A DNA stretch of 64,000 nucleotides from Streptomyces albiflavescens (GTDB taxonomy: Bacteria > Actinomycetota > Actinomycetes > Streptomycetales > Streptomycetaceae). The notes under the pieces were generated by a model that saw nothing but the letters and a program-made list of their open reading frames with translations, did not search any database and was not told where the DNA came from. The stretch is taken from the NCBI RefSeq assembly GCF_014645835.1, contig NZ_BMMM01000009.1, positions 62,001-126,000 of the forward strand, in the 5' to 3' direction. This document shows positions 27,832 through 37,606 of this stretch, in pieces. The position numbers and the translations under genes are program-made. Within the stretch, counting starts at the first letter, position 1, and each line of letters opens with the position of its first letter.

Positions 27832-30726
27832 ATGACAGAGACGGCGAGCGGTCCGGCACGAGGTTCCCGCGCCAAGGGCACCAAGGCCAGCAAGGGACTG
27901 CGCATCGAGCGCATCCACACCACCCCCGGCGTGCACCCGTACGACGAGGTGGAGTGGGAGCGCCGTGACGTCGTCATGACCAACTGGCGCGACGGCTCGA
28001 TCAACTTCGAGCAGCGTGGCGTCGAGTTCCCCGGCTTCTGGTCGGTGAACGCGGTCAACATCGTCACCAGCAAGTACTTCCGCGGTGCTGTCGGCACCCC
28101 GCAGCGCGAGGTGAGCCTCAGGCAGCTCATCGACCGCATTGTGAAGACGTACCGGAAGGCCGGCGAGGACTACAAGTACTTCGCCTCGCCCGCCGACGCC
28201 GAGATCTTCGAGCACGAGCTGGCGTACGCCCTCCTGCACCAGATCTTCAGCTTCAACTCCCCGGTGTGGTTCAACGTCGGCACGCCGCAGCCCCAGCAGG
28301 TCTCCGCCTGCTTCATCCTGTCCGTCGACGACTCCATGGAGTCGATCCTCGACTGGTACAAGGAAGAGGGCATGATCTTCAAGGGCGGCTCCGGCGCAGG
28401 CCTGAACCTCTCCCGCATCCGCTCCTCCAAGGAGCTCCTCTCCTCGGGCGGCAACGCCTCGGGTCCCGTCTCCTTCATGCGCGGTGCCGACGCGTCCGCA
28501 GGAACGATCAAGTCGGGTGGCGCCACGCGCCGCGCGGCCAAGATGGTCATCCTCGACGTCGACCACCCCGACATCGAGGACTTCATCGAGACCAAGGTCA
28601 AGGAGGAGGAGAAGATCCGCGCCCTGCGTGACGCGGGCTTCGACATGGATCTGGGCGGCGACGACATCACGTCCGTCCAGTACCAGAACGCCAACAACTC
28701 GGTCCGTGTGAACGACACGTTCATGAAGGCCGTCGAGTCGGGCGGCAAGTTCGGCCTGACGTCCCGCATGACCGGCGAGGTCATCGAGGAGGTCGACGCC
28801 AAGGCGCTGTTCCGCAAGATGGCCGAGGCCGCCTGGGCCTGCGCCGACCCGGGCATTCAGTACGACGACACGATCAACCACTGGCACACGTGCCCGGAGT
28901 CCGGCCGTATCAACGGCTCGAACCCGTGCAGCGAGTACATGCACCTGGACAACACGTCCTGCAACCTCGCCTCGCTGAACCTGATGAAGTTCCTGAAGGA
29001 CGACGGCAAGGGCCACCAGTCCTTCGACGTCGAGCGCTTCTCGAAGGTCGTCGAGCTGGTCATCACCGCGATGGACATCTCGATCTGCTTCGCGGACTTC
29101 CCGACTCAGAAGATCGGCGAGAACACCCGCGCCTTCCGTCAGCTGGGCATCGGCTACGCCAACCTCGGCGCCCTCCTGATGGCGACCGGCCACGCCTACG
29201 ACTCCGCCGGTGGCCGCGCCCTCGCCGGTGCCATCACCTCCCTGATGACGGGTACGTCGTACAAGCGATCCGCCGAGCTCGCCGCGGTCGTCGGCCCGTA
29301 CGACGGCTACGCCCGCAACGCGCAGCCCCACCAGCGCGTCATGAAGCAGCACGCCGACGCCAACACCACGGCCGTCCGCATGGACGACCTGGACACCCCC
29401 ATCTGGGCCGCTGCCACGGAGGCCTGGCAGGACGTGATCCGCCTCGGCGAGAAGAACGGCTTCCGCAACGCGCAGGCTTCGGTCATCGCCCCGACCGGCA
29501 CGATCGGTCTCGCGATGTCCTGCGACACCACCGGTCTCGAGCCCGACCTCGCGCTGGTCAAGTTCAAGAAGCTGGTCGGCGGCGGCTCGATGCAGATCGT
29601 CAACGGCACCGTGCCGCAGGCCCTGCGTCGCCTGGGTTACCAGGAGGAGCAGATCGAGGCGATCGTCGCCCACATCGCCGAGCACGGCAATGTCGTCGAC
29701 GCCCCGAGCCTCAAGCACGAGCACTACGAGGTCTTCGACTGCGCCATGGGCGAGCGCTCCATCTCCGCGATGGGTCACGTCCGCATGATGGCCGCGATCC
29801 AGCCGTGGATCTCCGGCGCGCTCTCCAAGACGGTCAACCTGCCGGAGACGGCGACCGTCGAGGACGTCGAAGAGGTCTACTTCGAGGCGTGGAAGATGGG
29901 CGTCAAGGCGCTCGCGATCTACCGCGACAACTGCAAGGTGGGCCAGCCCCTCTCCGCGAAGACCAAGGAGAAGGAGAAGGCCGAGGTCACGGCCAAGGCC
30001 GAGGAGACCATCCGTACGGCGGTCGAGAAGGTCGTCGAGTACCGCCCGGTCCGCAAGCGTCTCCCCAAGGGCCGTCCCGGCATCACCACCTCCTTCACGG
30101 TGGGCGGCGCCGAGGGCTACATGACCGCCAACTCCTACCCGGACGACGGTCTCGGCGAGGTCTTCCTGAAGATGTCGAAGCAGGGCTCCACCCTCGCGGG
30201 CATGATGGACGCCTTCTCGATCGCCGTCTCGGTGGGTCTGCAGTACGGCGTGCCCCTGGAGACGTACGTCTCGAAGTTCACGAACATGCGCTTCGAGCCG
30301 GCCGGTATGACGGACGACCCGGACGTGCGGATGGCGCAGTCGATCGTCGACTACATCTTCCGTCGCCTGGCGCTGGACTTCCTGCCCTTCGAGACCCGCT
30401 CCGCGCTCGGTATCCACTCCGCCGAGGAGCGTCAGCGTCATCTGGAGACGGGTTCCTACGAGCCCGCCGACGACGAGGTCGACGTCGAGGGTCTGGCCCA
30501 GTCCGCGCCCCGCGCGCAGGAGCTGAAGGCCGTCGCCGTCCCGAAGGCCGAGGTCGAGGCGGCCAAGCCCGCCCCGAAGCAGGCCCACACCAGTGCCGAA
30601 CTGGTGGAAATGCAGCTGGGCATCCAGGCGGACGCCCCTCTGTGCTTCTCCTGCGGTACGAAGATGCAGCGGGCTGGTTCCTGCTACATCTGTGAGGGCT
30701 GCGGTTCCACCAGCGGTTGCAGCTGA
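27832..30726 (+). CDS. nrdJ: Class II (B12-dependent) ribonucleotide reductase NrdJ
   Basis: A 964-residue adenosylcobalamin-dependent ribonucleoside-diphosphate reductase, needing no oxygen or NrdB subunit. Core motifs include NSPVWFNVGTPQPQQVSAC, GGSGAGLNLSRIRSSKE, NPCSEYMHLDNTSCNLASLN (active-site Cys) and the ASVIAPTGTIGLAMSCDTTG barrel loop. The C-terminal tail has CFSCGTKM and CYICEGCGSTSGC, the Cys-rich module for redox recycling or zinc binding. GGGAGG lies 5 bp before ATG 27832. Co-transcribed with nrdR. Confidence 0.97.
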   Translation: MTETASGPARGSRAKGTKASKGLRIERIHTTPGVHPYDEVEWERRDVVMTNWRDGSINFEQRGVEFPGFWSVNAVNIVTSKYFRGAVGTPQREVSLRQLIDRIVKTYRKAGEDYKYFASPADAEIFEHELAYALLHQIFSFNSPVWFNVGTPQPQQVSACFILSVDDSMESILDWYKEEGMIFKGGSGAGLNLSRIRSSKELLSSGGNASGPVSFMRGADASAGTIKSGGATRRAAKMVILDVDHPDIEDFIETKVKEEEKIRALRDAGFDMDLGGDDITSVQYQNANNSVRVNDTFMKAVESGGKFGLTSRMTGEVIEEVDAKALFRKMAEAAWACADPGIQYDDTINHWHTCPESGRINGSNPCSEYMHLDNTSCNLASLNLMKFLKDDGKGHQSFDVERFSKVVELVITAMDISICFADFPTQKIGENTRAFRQLGIGYANLGALLMATGHAYDSAGGRALAGAITSLMTGTSYKRSAELAAVVGPYDGYARNAQPHQRVMKQHADANTTAVRMDDLDTPIWAAATEAWQDVIRLGEKNGFRNAQASVIAPTGTIGLAMSCDTTGLEPDLALVKFKKLVGGGSMQIVNGTVPQALRRLGYQEEQIEAIVAHIAEHGNVVDAPSLKHEHYEVFDCAMGERSISAMGHVRMMAAIQPWISGALSKTVNLPETATVEDVEEVYFEAWKMGVKALAIYRDNCKVGQPLSAKTKEKEKAEVTAKAEETIRTAVEKVVEYRPVRKRLPKGRPGITTSFTVGGAEGYMTANSYPDDGLGEVFLKMSKQGSTLAGMMDAFSIAVSVGLQYGVPLETYVSKFTNMRFEPAGMTDDPDVRMAQSIVDYIFRRLALDFLPFETRSALGIHSAEERQRHLETGSYEPADDEVDVEGLAQSAPRAQELKAVAVPKAEVEAAKPAPKQAHTSAELVEMQLGIQADAPLCFSCGTKMQRAGSCYICEGCGSTSGCS

Positions 30727-30737
30727 TCCGAAGCCCT

Positions 30738-30772
30738 GAAGGGCGGCACGGCCACCGGCCGTGCCGCCCTTC
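30738..30772. terminator. Strong terminator after nrdJ
   Basis: gaagggcggcacggcc with a perfect 16-bp complement and a 3-nt loop, 12 bp past the stop codon. It can also act on the convergent terD-like gene. Confidence 0.9.
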
Positions 30773-30863
30773 GGCGCTTTCAGGCCCTACGGAGAGTCGG
30801 ATTCGGGTGTCACGGTGCTTCGGGGAGGCCCGTTTCCGGAATGCGGTCTCCAGGGAGTGCGAT

Positions 30864-31397
30864 TCAGGCGTCCTGAGGGCTGCCCATGACCCTGGCGAAG
30901 GTCGCCGGGTCCGTGTCGTAGCCGTGGATGCCCGGGTGGAAAGTCCACTCGCCCGAGTCGTCGCGCACGAACTCCCCGACGGTCGCGGCGGTGGCCCCCA
31001 GCACGTCGTCGAATTCGTCCTCCGCCAGGACGGTGTAGCCCTCACGCATACGGAAGGCGGGGTTGAGCACACCCACGAACGTCTTGTGACCGGCGCGCTG
31101 TTGGATCAGGACGCCGACCACCACGCGCGCGTAGCGGCTGTCCAGGCGGTCGAGCTCCAGTGTCATGACCTCGTCCCAGCCGAAGCCCTTGCCGTCCTTG
31201 CTGTCCCGGTTCAGATAGATGGTGCCGTCCGGGGAGCGGCTGTCGAAGTGGACAACGTAGGCCGGTTCTTCGCCCGGGGCGGCCGCCAGATAGGTCGCCG
31301 CGATGATGTCGAGATCGGTCGCGGGCTGCCCCACGGGACTCGGATCCCACTTCACCGCCAGCTCGACCTTGCGGATGCCCTTGTTGAGACCGTTCAC
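30864..31397 (-). CDS. TerD-domain stress protein
   Basis: A 177-residue protein of the TerD family (calcium-binding beta-sandwich proteins tied to tellurite and general stress resistance). It begins VNGLNKGIRKVELAVKWDPS. The region ATDLDIIAATYL followed by PAYVVHFDSRSPDGTIYLNRD carries the Asp-rich Ca2+-binding loops, and DRLDSRYARVVVGVLIQQ matches the second half of the family. The start is GTG at 31397 with GGGGAG 5 bp upstream. It stands alone, without other ter genes. Streptomyces carry many single TerD genes, so a precise role cannot be given. Confidence 0.88.
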   Translation of the reverse strand: MNGLNKGIRKVELAVKWDPSPVGQPATDLDIIAATYLAAAPGEEPAYVVHFDSRSPDGTIYLNRDSKDGKGFGWDEVMTLELDRLDSRYARVVVGVLIQQRAGHKTFVGVLNPAFRMREGYTVLAEDEFDDVLGATAATVGEFVRDDSGEWTFHPGIHGYDTDPATFARVMGSPQDA

Positions 31398-31540
31398 CAG
31401 ATCTCCCCTCCCCGTTCCCCATCTGCTTCCTGGCCCAACAACCCTGCGGTCAGGGCCGGTTGTCCATCGTGCCATGCGCGCCGGGGCGCTCGCGCGGATG
31501 TACTCTGCCGGAGCGTGACCGGCGCCACGCTCCGTGGCCT

Positions 31541-31546
31541 TACGAT
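31541..31546 (+). promoter_or_regulatory. Candidate -10 of a leaderless transcript for the DUF4937 gene
   Basis: TACGAT followed by exactly 6 nt and the GTG start at 31553. No ribosome binding site is present. Confidence 0.45.
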
Positions 31547-31552
31547 GGCGCG

Positions 31553-32158
31553 GTGCTGGTCAAGTGGATTCGCTGCACCGCGGTGGACCGCCGCGGTTTC
31601 GAGCGGGGGCAGCGAAAGTGGGCGGGGCTTCTGGGGGAGCCGGGATTCCGGGGACAGGGCGGGGGATGGAGCCGGGGGCGGTCCGGCGTCGCACACATCT
31701 TCGCCTTCTGGGAAAGCCGTGCCTTCTACGACTCCTTCATGGCCCGCTCCCACGACCGGCTCGCCGCCGCTCAGTCGGGCACCTTCAAGGACTCCCAGGT
31801 CAAACTGTTCGATCATCGCTTCGACGTGAAGACCGGCTTCGAACCGCGCTTCACGGACGCCGACCTGGTGCGCGTGGCCCACTGCCGGATCCACGAGGAG
31901 CGGGCCGAGCACTTCGCCTTGATGCAGGAGAAGGTCTGGAACCCCGCGATGGCCGGCTCGCCCGGCATGGTGCGCGGCCTGTTCGGCGAGGCGCCCGGAC
32001 ATGAGTTCCTGATCCTGTCCATGTGGCAGTCGGCGGCCGAGCACGGCAAGTACCGTGCCGAGCGGGTGGAACGGCTCGCGTTGCGGGCCCAGATCGAGGC
32101 CGACGTCGCGGCCCTCGCGGGTGACATCGTGGAACTGGAGCCCGGCTGGACGGTCTGA
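31553..32158 (+). CDS. DUF4937 (YdbC-like) protein
   Basis: A 201-residue cytosolic protein with two ferredoxin-like ABM-type halves. It starts VLVKWIRCTAVDRRGFERGQ, continues with WAGLLGEPGFRGQGGGWS and HIFAFWESRAFYDSFM, and the second half repeats the pattern (VRVAHCRIHEERAEHF, ILSMWQSAAEHGKYR). The family is widespread but functionally uncharacterised; dimeric alpha-beta barrel folds are inferred. The start is GTG 31553 because conservation begins there and the candidate -10 fits. It is divergent from the TerD gene (155 bp apart). Confidence 0.8.
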   Translation: MLVKWIRCTAVDRRGFERGQRKWAGLLGEPGFRGQGGGWSRGRSGVAHIFAFWESRAFYDSFMARSHDRLAAAQSGTFKDSQVKLFDHRFDVKTGFEPRFTDADLVRVAHCRIHEERAEHFALMQEKVWNPAMAGSPGMVRGLFGEAPGHEFLILSMWQSAAEHGKYRAERVERLALRAQIEADVAALAGDIVELEPGWTV

Positions 32159-32249
32159 TCGGGCCACGTGACGTGGTTCTGTGCGCGGGGGCTGTGTGAC
32201 CTACACCGTATGGAGCCCGTACGAGTGCTCGATCAGCCGCGAGACGATC

Positions 32250-32255
32250 TAGGGT
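32250..32255 (+). promoter_or_regulatory. Candidate -10 of a leaderless transcript for the phosphatase gene
   Basis: TAGGGT lies 7 nt before the ATG at 32263, with no ribosome binding site. Confidence 0.4.
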
Positions 32256-32262
32256 CATTGGC

Positions 32263-32922
32263 ATGGCACGACCACGGCGCATCGTTCTTGTCCGGCACGG
32301 CGAGTCGGTGGGCAATGCCGATGACACCGTGTACGAACGCGAGCCCGACCATGCTCTGGCGCTCACGGAGAAGGGGTGGCAGCAGGCGGAGGACACGGGC
32401 AAACAGTTGCGGGAGCTCTTCGGACGGGAGCGCGTAAGCGTGTACGTGTCCCCGTACCGCCGCACGCACGAGACGTTCCGCGCCTTCCACCTCGACCCCG
32501 AGCTCATACGGGTGCGCGAGGAGCCGCGACTGCGCGAGCAGGACTGGGGCAACTGGCAGGACCGTGACGACGTACGCCTCCAGAAGGCCTACCGGGACGC
32601 GTACGGGCACTTCTTCTACCGCTTCGCGCAGGGCGAGTCCGGGGCCGACGTGTACGACCGCGTCGGTGGCTTCCTGGAGAGCCTGTACCGCAGCTTCGAG
32701 GCCCCCGATCACCCGCCGAACGTGCTCCTGGTGACCCATGGCCTGGCCATGCGGCTGTTCTGTATGCGGTGGTTCCACTGGACGGTCGCGGAATTCGAGT
32801 CGCTGTCGAACCCGGGGAACGGGGAGACGCGGATGCTCGTTCTGGGGGAGGACGGCAGGTACACACTTGACCGGCCTTTCGAGCAATGGCGTGATCCGGA
32901 ATCGTACGGAGTCACCGGATAG
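32263..32922 (+). CDS. Histidine phosphatase family protein (phosphoglycerate mutase-like)
   Basis: A 219-residue branch-2 histidine phosphatase. The phospho-His motif RHGE is at residues 11-14 (VLVRHGESVGN), the distal catalytic motif is LLVTHGLAMRLF near 158, and YVSPYRRTHETF provides the second Arg. The substrate is unknown; such proteins are often general phosphatases rather than glycolytic mutases. The next gene starts 12 bp after its stop codon, so the two may be translated from one mRNA. Confidence 0.9.
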   Translation: MARPRRIVLVRHGESVGNADDTVYEREPDHALALTEKGWQQAEDTGKQLRELFGRERVSVYVSPYRRTHETFRAFHLDPELIRVREEPRLREQDWGNWQDRDDVRLQKAYRDAYGHFFYRFAQGESGADVYDRVGGFLESLYRSFEAPDHPPNVLLVTHGLAMRLFCMRWFHWTVAEFESLSNPGNGETRMLVLGEDGRYTLDRPFEQWRDPESYGVTG

Positions 32923-32934
32923 AGTGGCAGGGCG

Positions 32935-33864
32935 ATGACCGCTGACTCCTCTCCCGACAGGCGCCTGGACCGCGCCCTGGCCGGCCTGCGTGGACTCGCG
33001 GTGGGGGACGCGCTGGGCTCGCAGTTCTTCGTGCCCGCGAACTACCCGCTGCTCAAGCGCCGTGAGCTGCCGCCCCGCCCCTGGCAGTGGACCGACGACA
33101 CCGAAATGGCCTGCTCCGTCGTGGCCGTTTTGGCCGCGCACCACCGCATCGACCAGGACGAACTGGCCCGCTCCTTCGCCGAGCACCACGACTTCGACCG
33201 GGGCTACGGGCCCGCGGTCAACAGACTGCTGCGACTGATCAGGGAAGGCGGCGACTGGCGCGAGCTGGCATCCGCCCTCTTCAAGGGGCAGGGCTCGTGG
33301 GGCAACGGCGCCGCGATGCGGATCGCCCCCCTGGGTGCCTGGTACGCCGACGACCCGGAGCAGGCGACGCACCAGGCGGAGATCTCCGCGTACCCCACGC
33401 ACCAGCACCGCGAGGCCGTGGTCGGCGCCATGGCCGTCGCCGCGGCCGCAGCGCTGGCGGCCGACCCGGCGGGCCCACCGAGCGCCGAGGCGCTGCTCGA
33501 CGGCGTCGTCGCGCTCGTACCGCGCAGCGCCGTCGGCGCGGGTCTGCGGCGCGCCCGGGACATGCTCGACTACGGGGACGCCGCGACCGTGGCCGCCGTC
33601 CTGGGCTGCGGACGACGTACGTCGGCGCACGACACCGTGCCGTTCGCGCTCTGGTCGGCGGCCCGGGCCCTCGGCGACTACGAAGAGGCCTTCTGGGTCA
33701 CCGCCCAGGTCGGCGGCGATGTGGACACCACCTGCGCCATCGTGGGCGGGGTGGTCGCCGCAGGAAGGGCGGGAGCGCCACCGGCTGCCTGGGTGGAGCG
33801 TACGGAGGGGCTGCCGGACTGGGTGCCGGGTCCCGCGTACGGGCGTACGGCGAGCGGCGCGTAG
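32935..33864 (+). CDS. ADP-ribosylglycohydrolase family protein
   Basis: A 309-residue all-alpha DraG/ARH-type hydrolase, which removes ADP-ribose from modified proteins or related substrates using two metal ions. Metal-binding motifs: GDALGS at 24-29, WTDDTEM at 52-58 (two Asp and Thr) and GGDVDTTCAIVGG near 260. KGQGSWGNGAAMRIAPLG is the substrate-binding loop. All the ligands expected for activity are present. A possible -10 (TAGAGT, 32920-32925) overlaps the stop codon of the preceding gene, so it may also have its own promoter. Confidence 0.92.
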   Translation: MTADSSPDRRLDRALAGLRGLAVGDALGSQFFVPANYPLLKRRELPPRPWQWTDDTEMACSVVAVLAAHHRIDQDELARSFAEHHDFDRGYGPAVNRLLRLIREGGDWRELASALFKGQGSWGNGAAMRIAPLGAWYADDPEQATHQAEISAYPTHQHREAVVGAMAVAAAAALAADPAGPPSAEALLDGVVALVPRSAVGAGLRRARDMLDYGDAATVAAVLGCGRRTSAHDTVPFALWSAARALGDYEEAFWVTAQVGGDVDTTCAIVGGVVAAGRAGAPPAAWVERTEGLPDWVPGPAYGRTASGA

Positions 33865-34128
33865 GGCGGCCGCGTGGGGCGCGCTGCCCCGCGTGAAGTC
33901 CCGGAGGTGTGTCTCGGGAGCGGGCGGCCGCCGGTCATGCCGGTCGCCTCTGTCACAGGCTTGCTACAGCACGGCCGCCACTCCCTGAGGCGCCTTGCCC
34001 ATGCATACCCTGTCCGCCACGCCGCCTGTTGATCACTACGGGCGTGCGCCGACGAGACACCGGTCAGCAGCCGTCCGCCACCGTGGCGTGTTGTGGGCTG
34101 CCCAGGGGCCGGCTGGGAGGGGGTGCCC

Positions 34129-35904
34129 GTGTCCGACATACCGTCCGCGTCCGAGCCGAGAGGCCAGAGACCGGCGAAGCCGAGGGATCCGGAGGCCAAG
34201 GAGCCGAGGGAGGGGGAGGAGCCAAGGCAGGCCACGGGGCGGCCGCAGGAGGCGACGGAGCCGACGGCTCCCACCGATCCGACAGAACCCACGGCCTCGC
34301 AAGATCCGGGGGAACCGGAATCGACGGGGCCCAGCCCCGAATCCGGCTCCAGGGGGGATGCAACCGAGGCGGAAGAGGAAGCGAAAGAGGAATCCGACCG
34401 GGCCTACCCGTCGCCCGCTCCCGTCCCCGGGTTGTCCGGGCTTCAGGTCCGGTCACCCGCCCCGGTGCGTACGGCCACCCTGTGGGCCGCGCTCGCCACC
34501 GGCGTGCTCAGCATGCTGCTCCTCGATGACGGCCTGGCGCTCAATCTCCTGTTGGTCGCGATCCCCGCCGCGCTCGCCGCGTACTTCGCCGCCCAGGCCG
34601 CGGGACGACGCACGCGCGCGTGGACGCTGGTATGGGGCATCGGTGGCATCGGTCTGCTCATCGTGCCTGCCCTGCGCGACGCGGACTGGCCTTCGTTCCT
34701 CGCGATCGTCGCCGCGGTTGCGCTGGGCTCGCTCGCGCTGCACGGCGGCCGCACCTGGCCCGCCGTCCTGCTCGGCCCCATCGGCGTGTTCAACGCCCTG
34801 GTCACCGGCCCCACCTGGGGCTGGCGCGGGCTGCGCGAACGGTTCGGCGGCGCGCGCCGCCGCGTGGGTGCGGGGCTGCGTGCGCTCGCCGTGACGGCTG
34901 TCCTGCTGCTGGTCTTCGGAGCGCTGTTCGCGGGGGCCGACGCCGCCTTCGCGGATCTGCTCGGCGAACTGATGCCGGACGCGTCCGTCTCCGGCGGTCC
35001 CTGGCGCGTTGTGCTTCTGGCCCTCGGCCTGGTCGGAGCGCTCGCGGCGGCTCACACGGCCGCCGCGCCCGTCCAGTGGGACCGGGTCGAAGTGCCCAAG
35101 GGCCGCCCGCGTGGCCGCTTGGAGTGGGCGCTGCCGCTGATCGTGCTCACCGTGCTCTTCGCGGCCTTCAACGCAGTCCAACTGGCCGTGCTGTTCGGCG
35201 GATACGACGCCGTACTGAAGAAGACCGGCCAGACGTACGCCGAATACGCCCGTCAGGGCTTCTGGCAGCTGCTGCTTGTCACCCTTCTGACCCTGCTCGT
35301 CATCGTGTTCGCGCTGCGCTGGGCGCCGCGCGACGAGGCGCGCGACCAGAAGTTGGTGCGGGGTGTGCTGGGAACTCTGTGCGCGCTGGCGCTCGTTGTC
35401 GTCGCATCGGCGGTGCGGCGTATGGACATGTATGTGGAGGCCTACGGGCTGACGCGGCTGAGGGTCTCGGTGGTGGCCGTGGAGCTCTGGCTCGGCCTGA
35501 TCATCGTGCTCATCATGGCGGCCGGGGTCTGGGGCGCCCGCTGGCTGCCGCGTGCCGTCGCGGCCAGCGCGGCGGCGGGAGTGCTCGCGTTCGGACTGAT
35601 GTCGCCCGACGGTCTCATCGCCGAGCGCAATGTTCAGCGGTACGAGGACACGGGCAAGTTCGACCTCGAGTACGCGCGTAGCCTGTCCGCCGATGCCGTA
35701 CCAGCCCTCGACAAGCTGAAGGAGCCGTTGCGTTCCTGCGCGCTGGGCTCGGTCGCAACCGAACTCGGGGAGGACGAGGGCCCCTGGTACGCCACCAGTT
35801 GGGGCGAGGCACACGCGCGGGACATCCTTCGTGACCGGCCGCCGTCGAAGGACCCGGACTGGAGCGCCTGCAGCCGGGTGGTGGACGACCAGATGTACCG
35901 GTGA
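34129..35904 (+). CDS. Polytopic membrane protein, DUF4153/DUF4173-like
   Basis: A 591-residue protein. The first 110 residues are a disordered, Pro/Glu/Thr-rich cytoplasmic region. About ten membrane segments follow (for example TLWAALATGVLSMLLL, LNLLLVAIPAALAAYFAA, LALVVVASAVRRMDMYV, LGLIIVLIMAAGVWG). YGLTRLRVSVVAVELWLG is the conserved family core. The C-terminal 110 residues are soluble, contain DGLIAERNVQRYEDTGKFD and may lie outside the cell. The start is GTG 34129, with GGGAGGGGG about 6 bp upstream. Function is unknown; these proteins often neighbour two-component or cell-envelope genes, but here there is no informative neighbour. Confidence 0.85.
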   Translation: MSDIPSASEPRGQRPAKPRDPEAKEPREGEEPRQATGRPQEATEPTAPTDPTEPTASQDPGEPESTGPSPESGSRGDATEAEEEAKEESDRAYPSPAPVPGLSGLQVRSPAPVRTATLWAALATGVLSMLLLDDGLALNLLLVAIPAALAAYFAAQAAGRRTRAWTLVWGIGGIGLLIVPALRDADWPSFLAIVAAVALGSLALHGGRTWPAVLLGPIGVFNALVTGPTWGWRGLRERFGGARRRVGAGLRALAVTAVLLLVFGALFAGADAAFADLLGELMPDASVSGGPWRVVLLALGLVGALAAAHTAAAPVQWDRVEVPKGRPRGRLEWALPLIVLTVLFAAFNAVQLAVLFGGYDAVLKKTGQTYAEYARQGFWQLLLVTLLTLLVIVFALRWAPRDEARDQKLVRGVLGTLCALALVVVASAVRRMDMYVEAYGLTRLRVSVVAVELWLGLIIVLIMAAGVWGARWLPRAVAASAAAGVLAFGLMSPDGLIAERNVQRYEDTGKFDLEYARSLSADAVPALDKLKEPLRSCALGSVATELGEDEGPWYATSWGEAHARDILRDRPPSKDPDWSACSRVVDDQMYR

Positions 35905-35961
35905 GCGCCCGTTCCCGCCCTTCGGTCCAGGGGCGCGCCCTGGCTGTCGTATAGGTGTGTA

Positions 35962-36027
35962 CTGCGGATGGCCGGACCGGCGACCTCGCCGTCTCGGGTC
36001 CCCCGGACCCGGTCCGGCCATCCGCAG
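35962..36027. terminator. Long bidirectional terminator
   Basis: A 19-bp perfect stem (ctgcggatggccggaccgg) with a 28-nt loop, lying between the convergent membrane-protein and MFS genes. Confidence 0.85.
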
Positions 36028-36035
36028 CGCCCCCG

Positions 36036-37583
36036 TCAGCCTGCGGCAGGGCCTGATGTGCCGGCGAGGGCGTCCAGGTCGCTCTTGCGGACCCGGATCA
36101 CCAGGGCGGCCGTGATCAGGGCCAGCACGGCCATCGCGGCCGCCGGTATGAAGGCGGTCGAGATGCCCTCGGCGAGCACCTGATGGCCCCAAGGGGCGGG
36201 CAGCTGGTGCGTCTTGGCGAACTCCGCCTTCTGCTCGGCCGACCCGTCCGTCAGGAACTTCGGCATCTGCTTCTCCGCCTCGTCACGGCTGGCCGAACCG
36301 AAGACCGTGGTGAGGATGGAGAGGCCGAGTGAACCGCCCACCTGCTGGGTGACGTTGAGCAGCCCGGAGGCCGCGCCCGCCTCGTGCTGGGCCACACCCG
36401 AGACCGCGGTGACTGTCAGCGTCACGAAGTTCAGGCCCATGCCGAAGCCGAACAGCAGCATCGGGCCGAGCACTCCACCGACGTACGAATTGTCCGAGCT
36501 GATGAAGGTCAGCCAGAAGAGCCCGAGTGCGACGAGCGTCGAGCCGACGACCATGAACGGCTTGGGGCCGAGCACCGGCAGGAACCGCTGCGACAGACCC
36601 GCGCCGACCGCGATCGCGACCGTCACCGGGAGGAACGCCACACCGGCCGAGATCGGGCTGTACCCCAGCACGTTCTGCACGAAGAGCACGATGTAGAAGA
36701 ACATGCCGAACATCGCCGCGGCGAGGGTCAGCATGATCACATACGTGCCCGAGCGATTGCGGTCGGCGAACATCTTCAGCGGGGTGATGGGCTCCTTGGC
36801 CCGGGTCTCGATGACCCCGAAGGCCAGCAGCAGCACCACGGCCGCGCCGAACGACCCGATGGTGAGGCTGTCCCGCCACCCCTCCTCCGCGGCGCGGATG
36901 AAGCCGTACACCAGGGACGCCATTCCCGCCGTCGAGGTGAGCGCGCCCGCGATGTCGAAGCGCCCGGGATGGCGTTCGGACTCGCTGATGTACATCGGTG
37001 CGAGCACGGCGATCAGGACACCGATGGGCACGTTGACGAAGAGGACCCACCGCCAGTCGAGCCACTCCGTGAGCATGCCGCCGGCAAGCAGACCGATGGC
37101 ACCGCCACCGGCCGATACCGTGGCGAAGACGGCGAATGCCCGGTTCCGCTCCGGGCCCTCGGGGAACGTGGTGGTGATGAGCGCCAGTGAAGTGGGCGAC
37201 GCAATCGCGCCACCTACGCCCTGCAGGGCCCGTGCGGCCAGCAACTGCCAGGGTTCCTGGGCGAGTCCGCCGAGCAGCGAGGCGAAGGTGAAGAGCAGGA
37301 TGCCGGTCATGAAGATCCGGCGCCGACCGAGGATGTCACCGGCACGGGCGCCGAGAAGCAGCAGGCCACCGAAGGTGAGGGTGTACGCGCTGATCACCCA
37401 TGTCAGGTCGGTCGTGCTGAAGTTGAGCGCGTCTTGAATGTGCGGGAGCGCGATGTTCACAATCGTCGCGTCGAGTACCACCATGAGTTGGCAGGCCGCG
37501 ATGACGGTGAGCGCGATGCCGGGATGCCCCTCCCGGCGGGCCGCTCCTGGCGTTGGGTCCTTAATCAACTGAGAGGTTGTCAC
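36036..37583 (-). CDS. MFS drug-efflux transporter, DHA2 (EmrB/QacA) type
   Basis: A 515-residue proton antiporter with 14 predicted membrane segments. Signatures: MVVLDATIVNIALPHIQ (TM1 of DHA2 pumps), GARAGDILGRRRIF (motif A), ARALQGVGGAIASPTSLAL (motif C region) and FGFGMGLNFVTLTVTAVS. It likely exports hydrophobic drugs or a metabolite. The start is GTG at 37583 with a GGGGGA site. It is divergent from a TetR regulator, with two perfect operators between them, which predicts repression relieved by a ligand of the pump. Confidence 0.93.
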   Translation of the reverse strand: MTTSQLIKDPTPGAARREGHPGIALTVIAACQLMVVLDATIVNIALPHIQDALNFSTTDLTWVISAYTLTFGGLLLLGARAGDILGRRRIFMTGILLFTFASLLGGLAQEPWQLLAARALQGVGGAIASPTSLALITTTFPEGPERNRAFAVFATVSAGGGAIGLLAGGMLTEWLDWRWVLFVNVPIGVLIAVLAPMYISESERHPGRFDIAGALTSTAGMASLVYGFIRAAEEGWRDSLTIGSFGAAVVLLLAFGVIETRAKEPITPLKMFADRNRSGTYVIMLTLAAAMFGMFFYIVLFVQNVLGYSPISAGVAFLPVTVAIAVGAGLSQRFLPVLGPKPFMVVGSTLVALGLFWLTFISSDNSYVGGVLGPMLLFGFGMGLNFVTLTVTAVSGVAQHEAGAASGLLNVTQQVGGSLGLSILTTVFGSASRDEAEKQMPKFLTDGSAEQKAEFAKTHQLPAPWGHQVLAEGISTAFIPAAAMAVLALITAALVIRVRKSDLDALAGTSGPAAG

Positions 37584-37606
37584 TATGGGTCCCCCACAAG
37601 TGCGTT

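Noticed and set aside
27799-30588. A 929-codon minus-strand open frame opposite nrdJ
   Set aside because: It mirrors the codon bias of nrdJ exactly and has no recognisable feature of its own.
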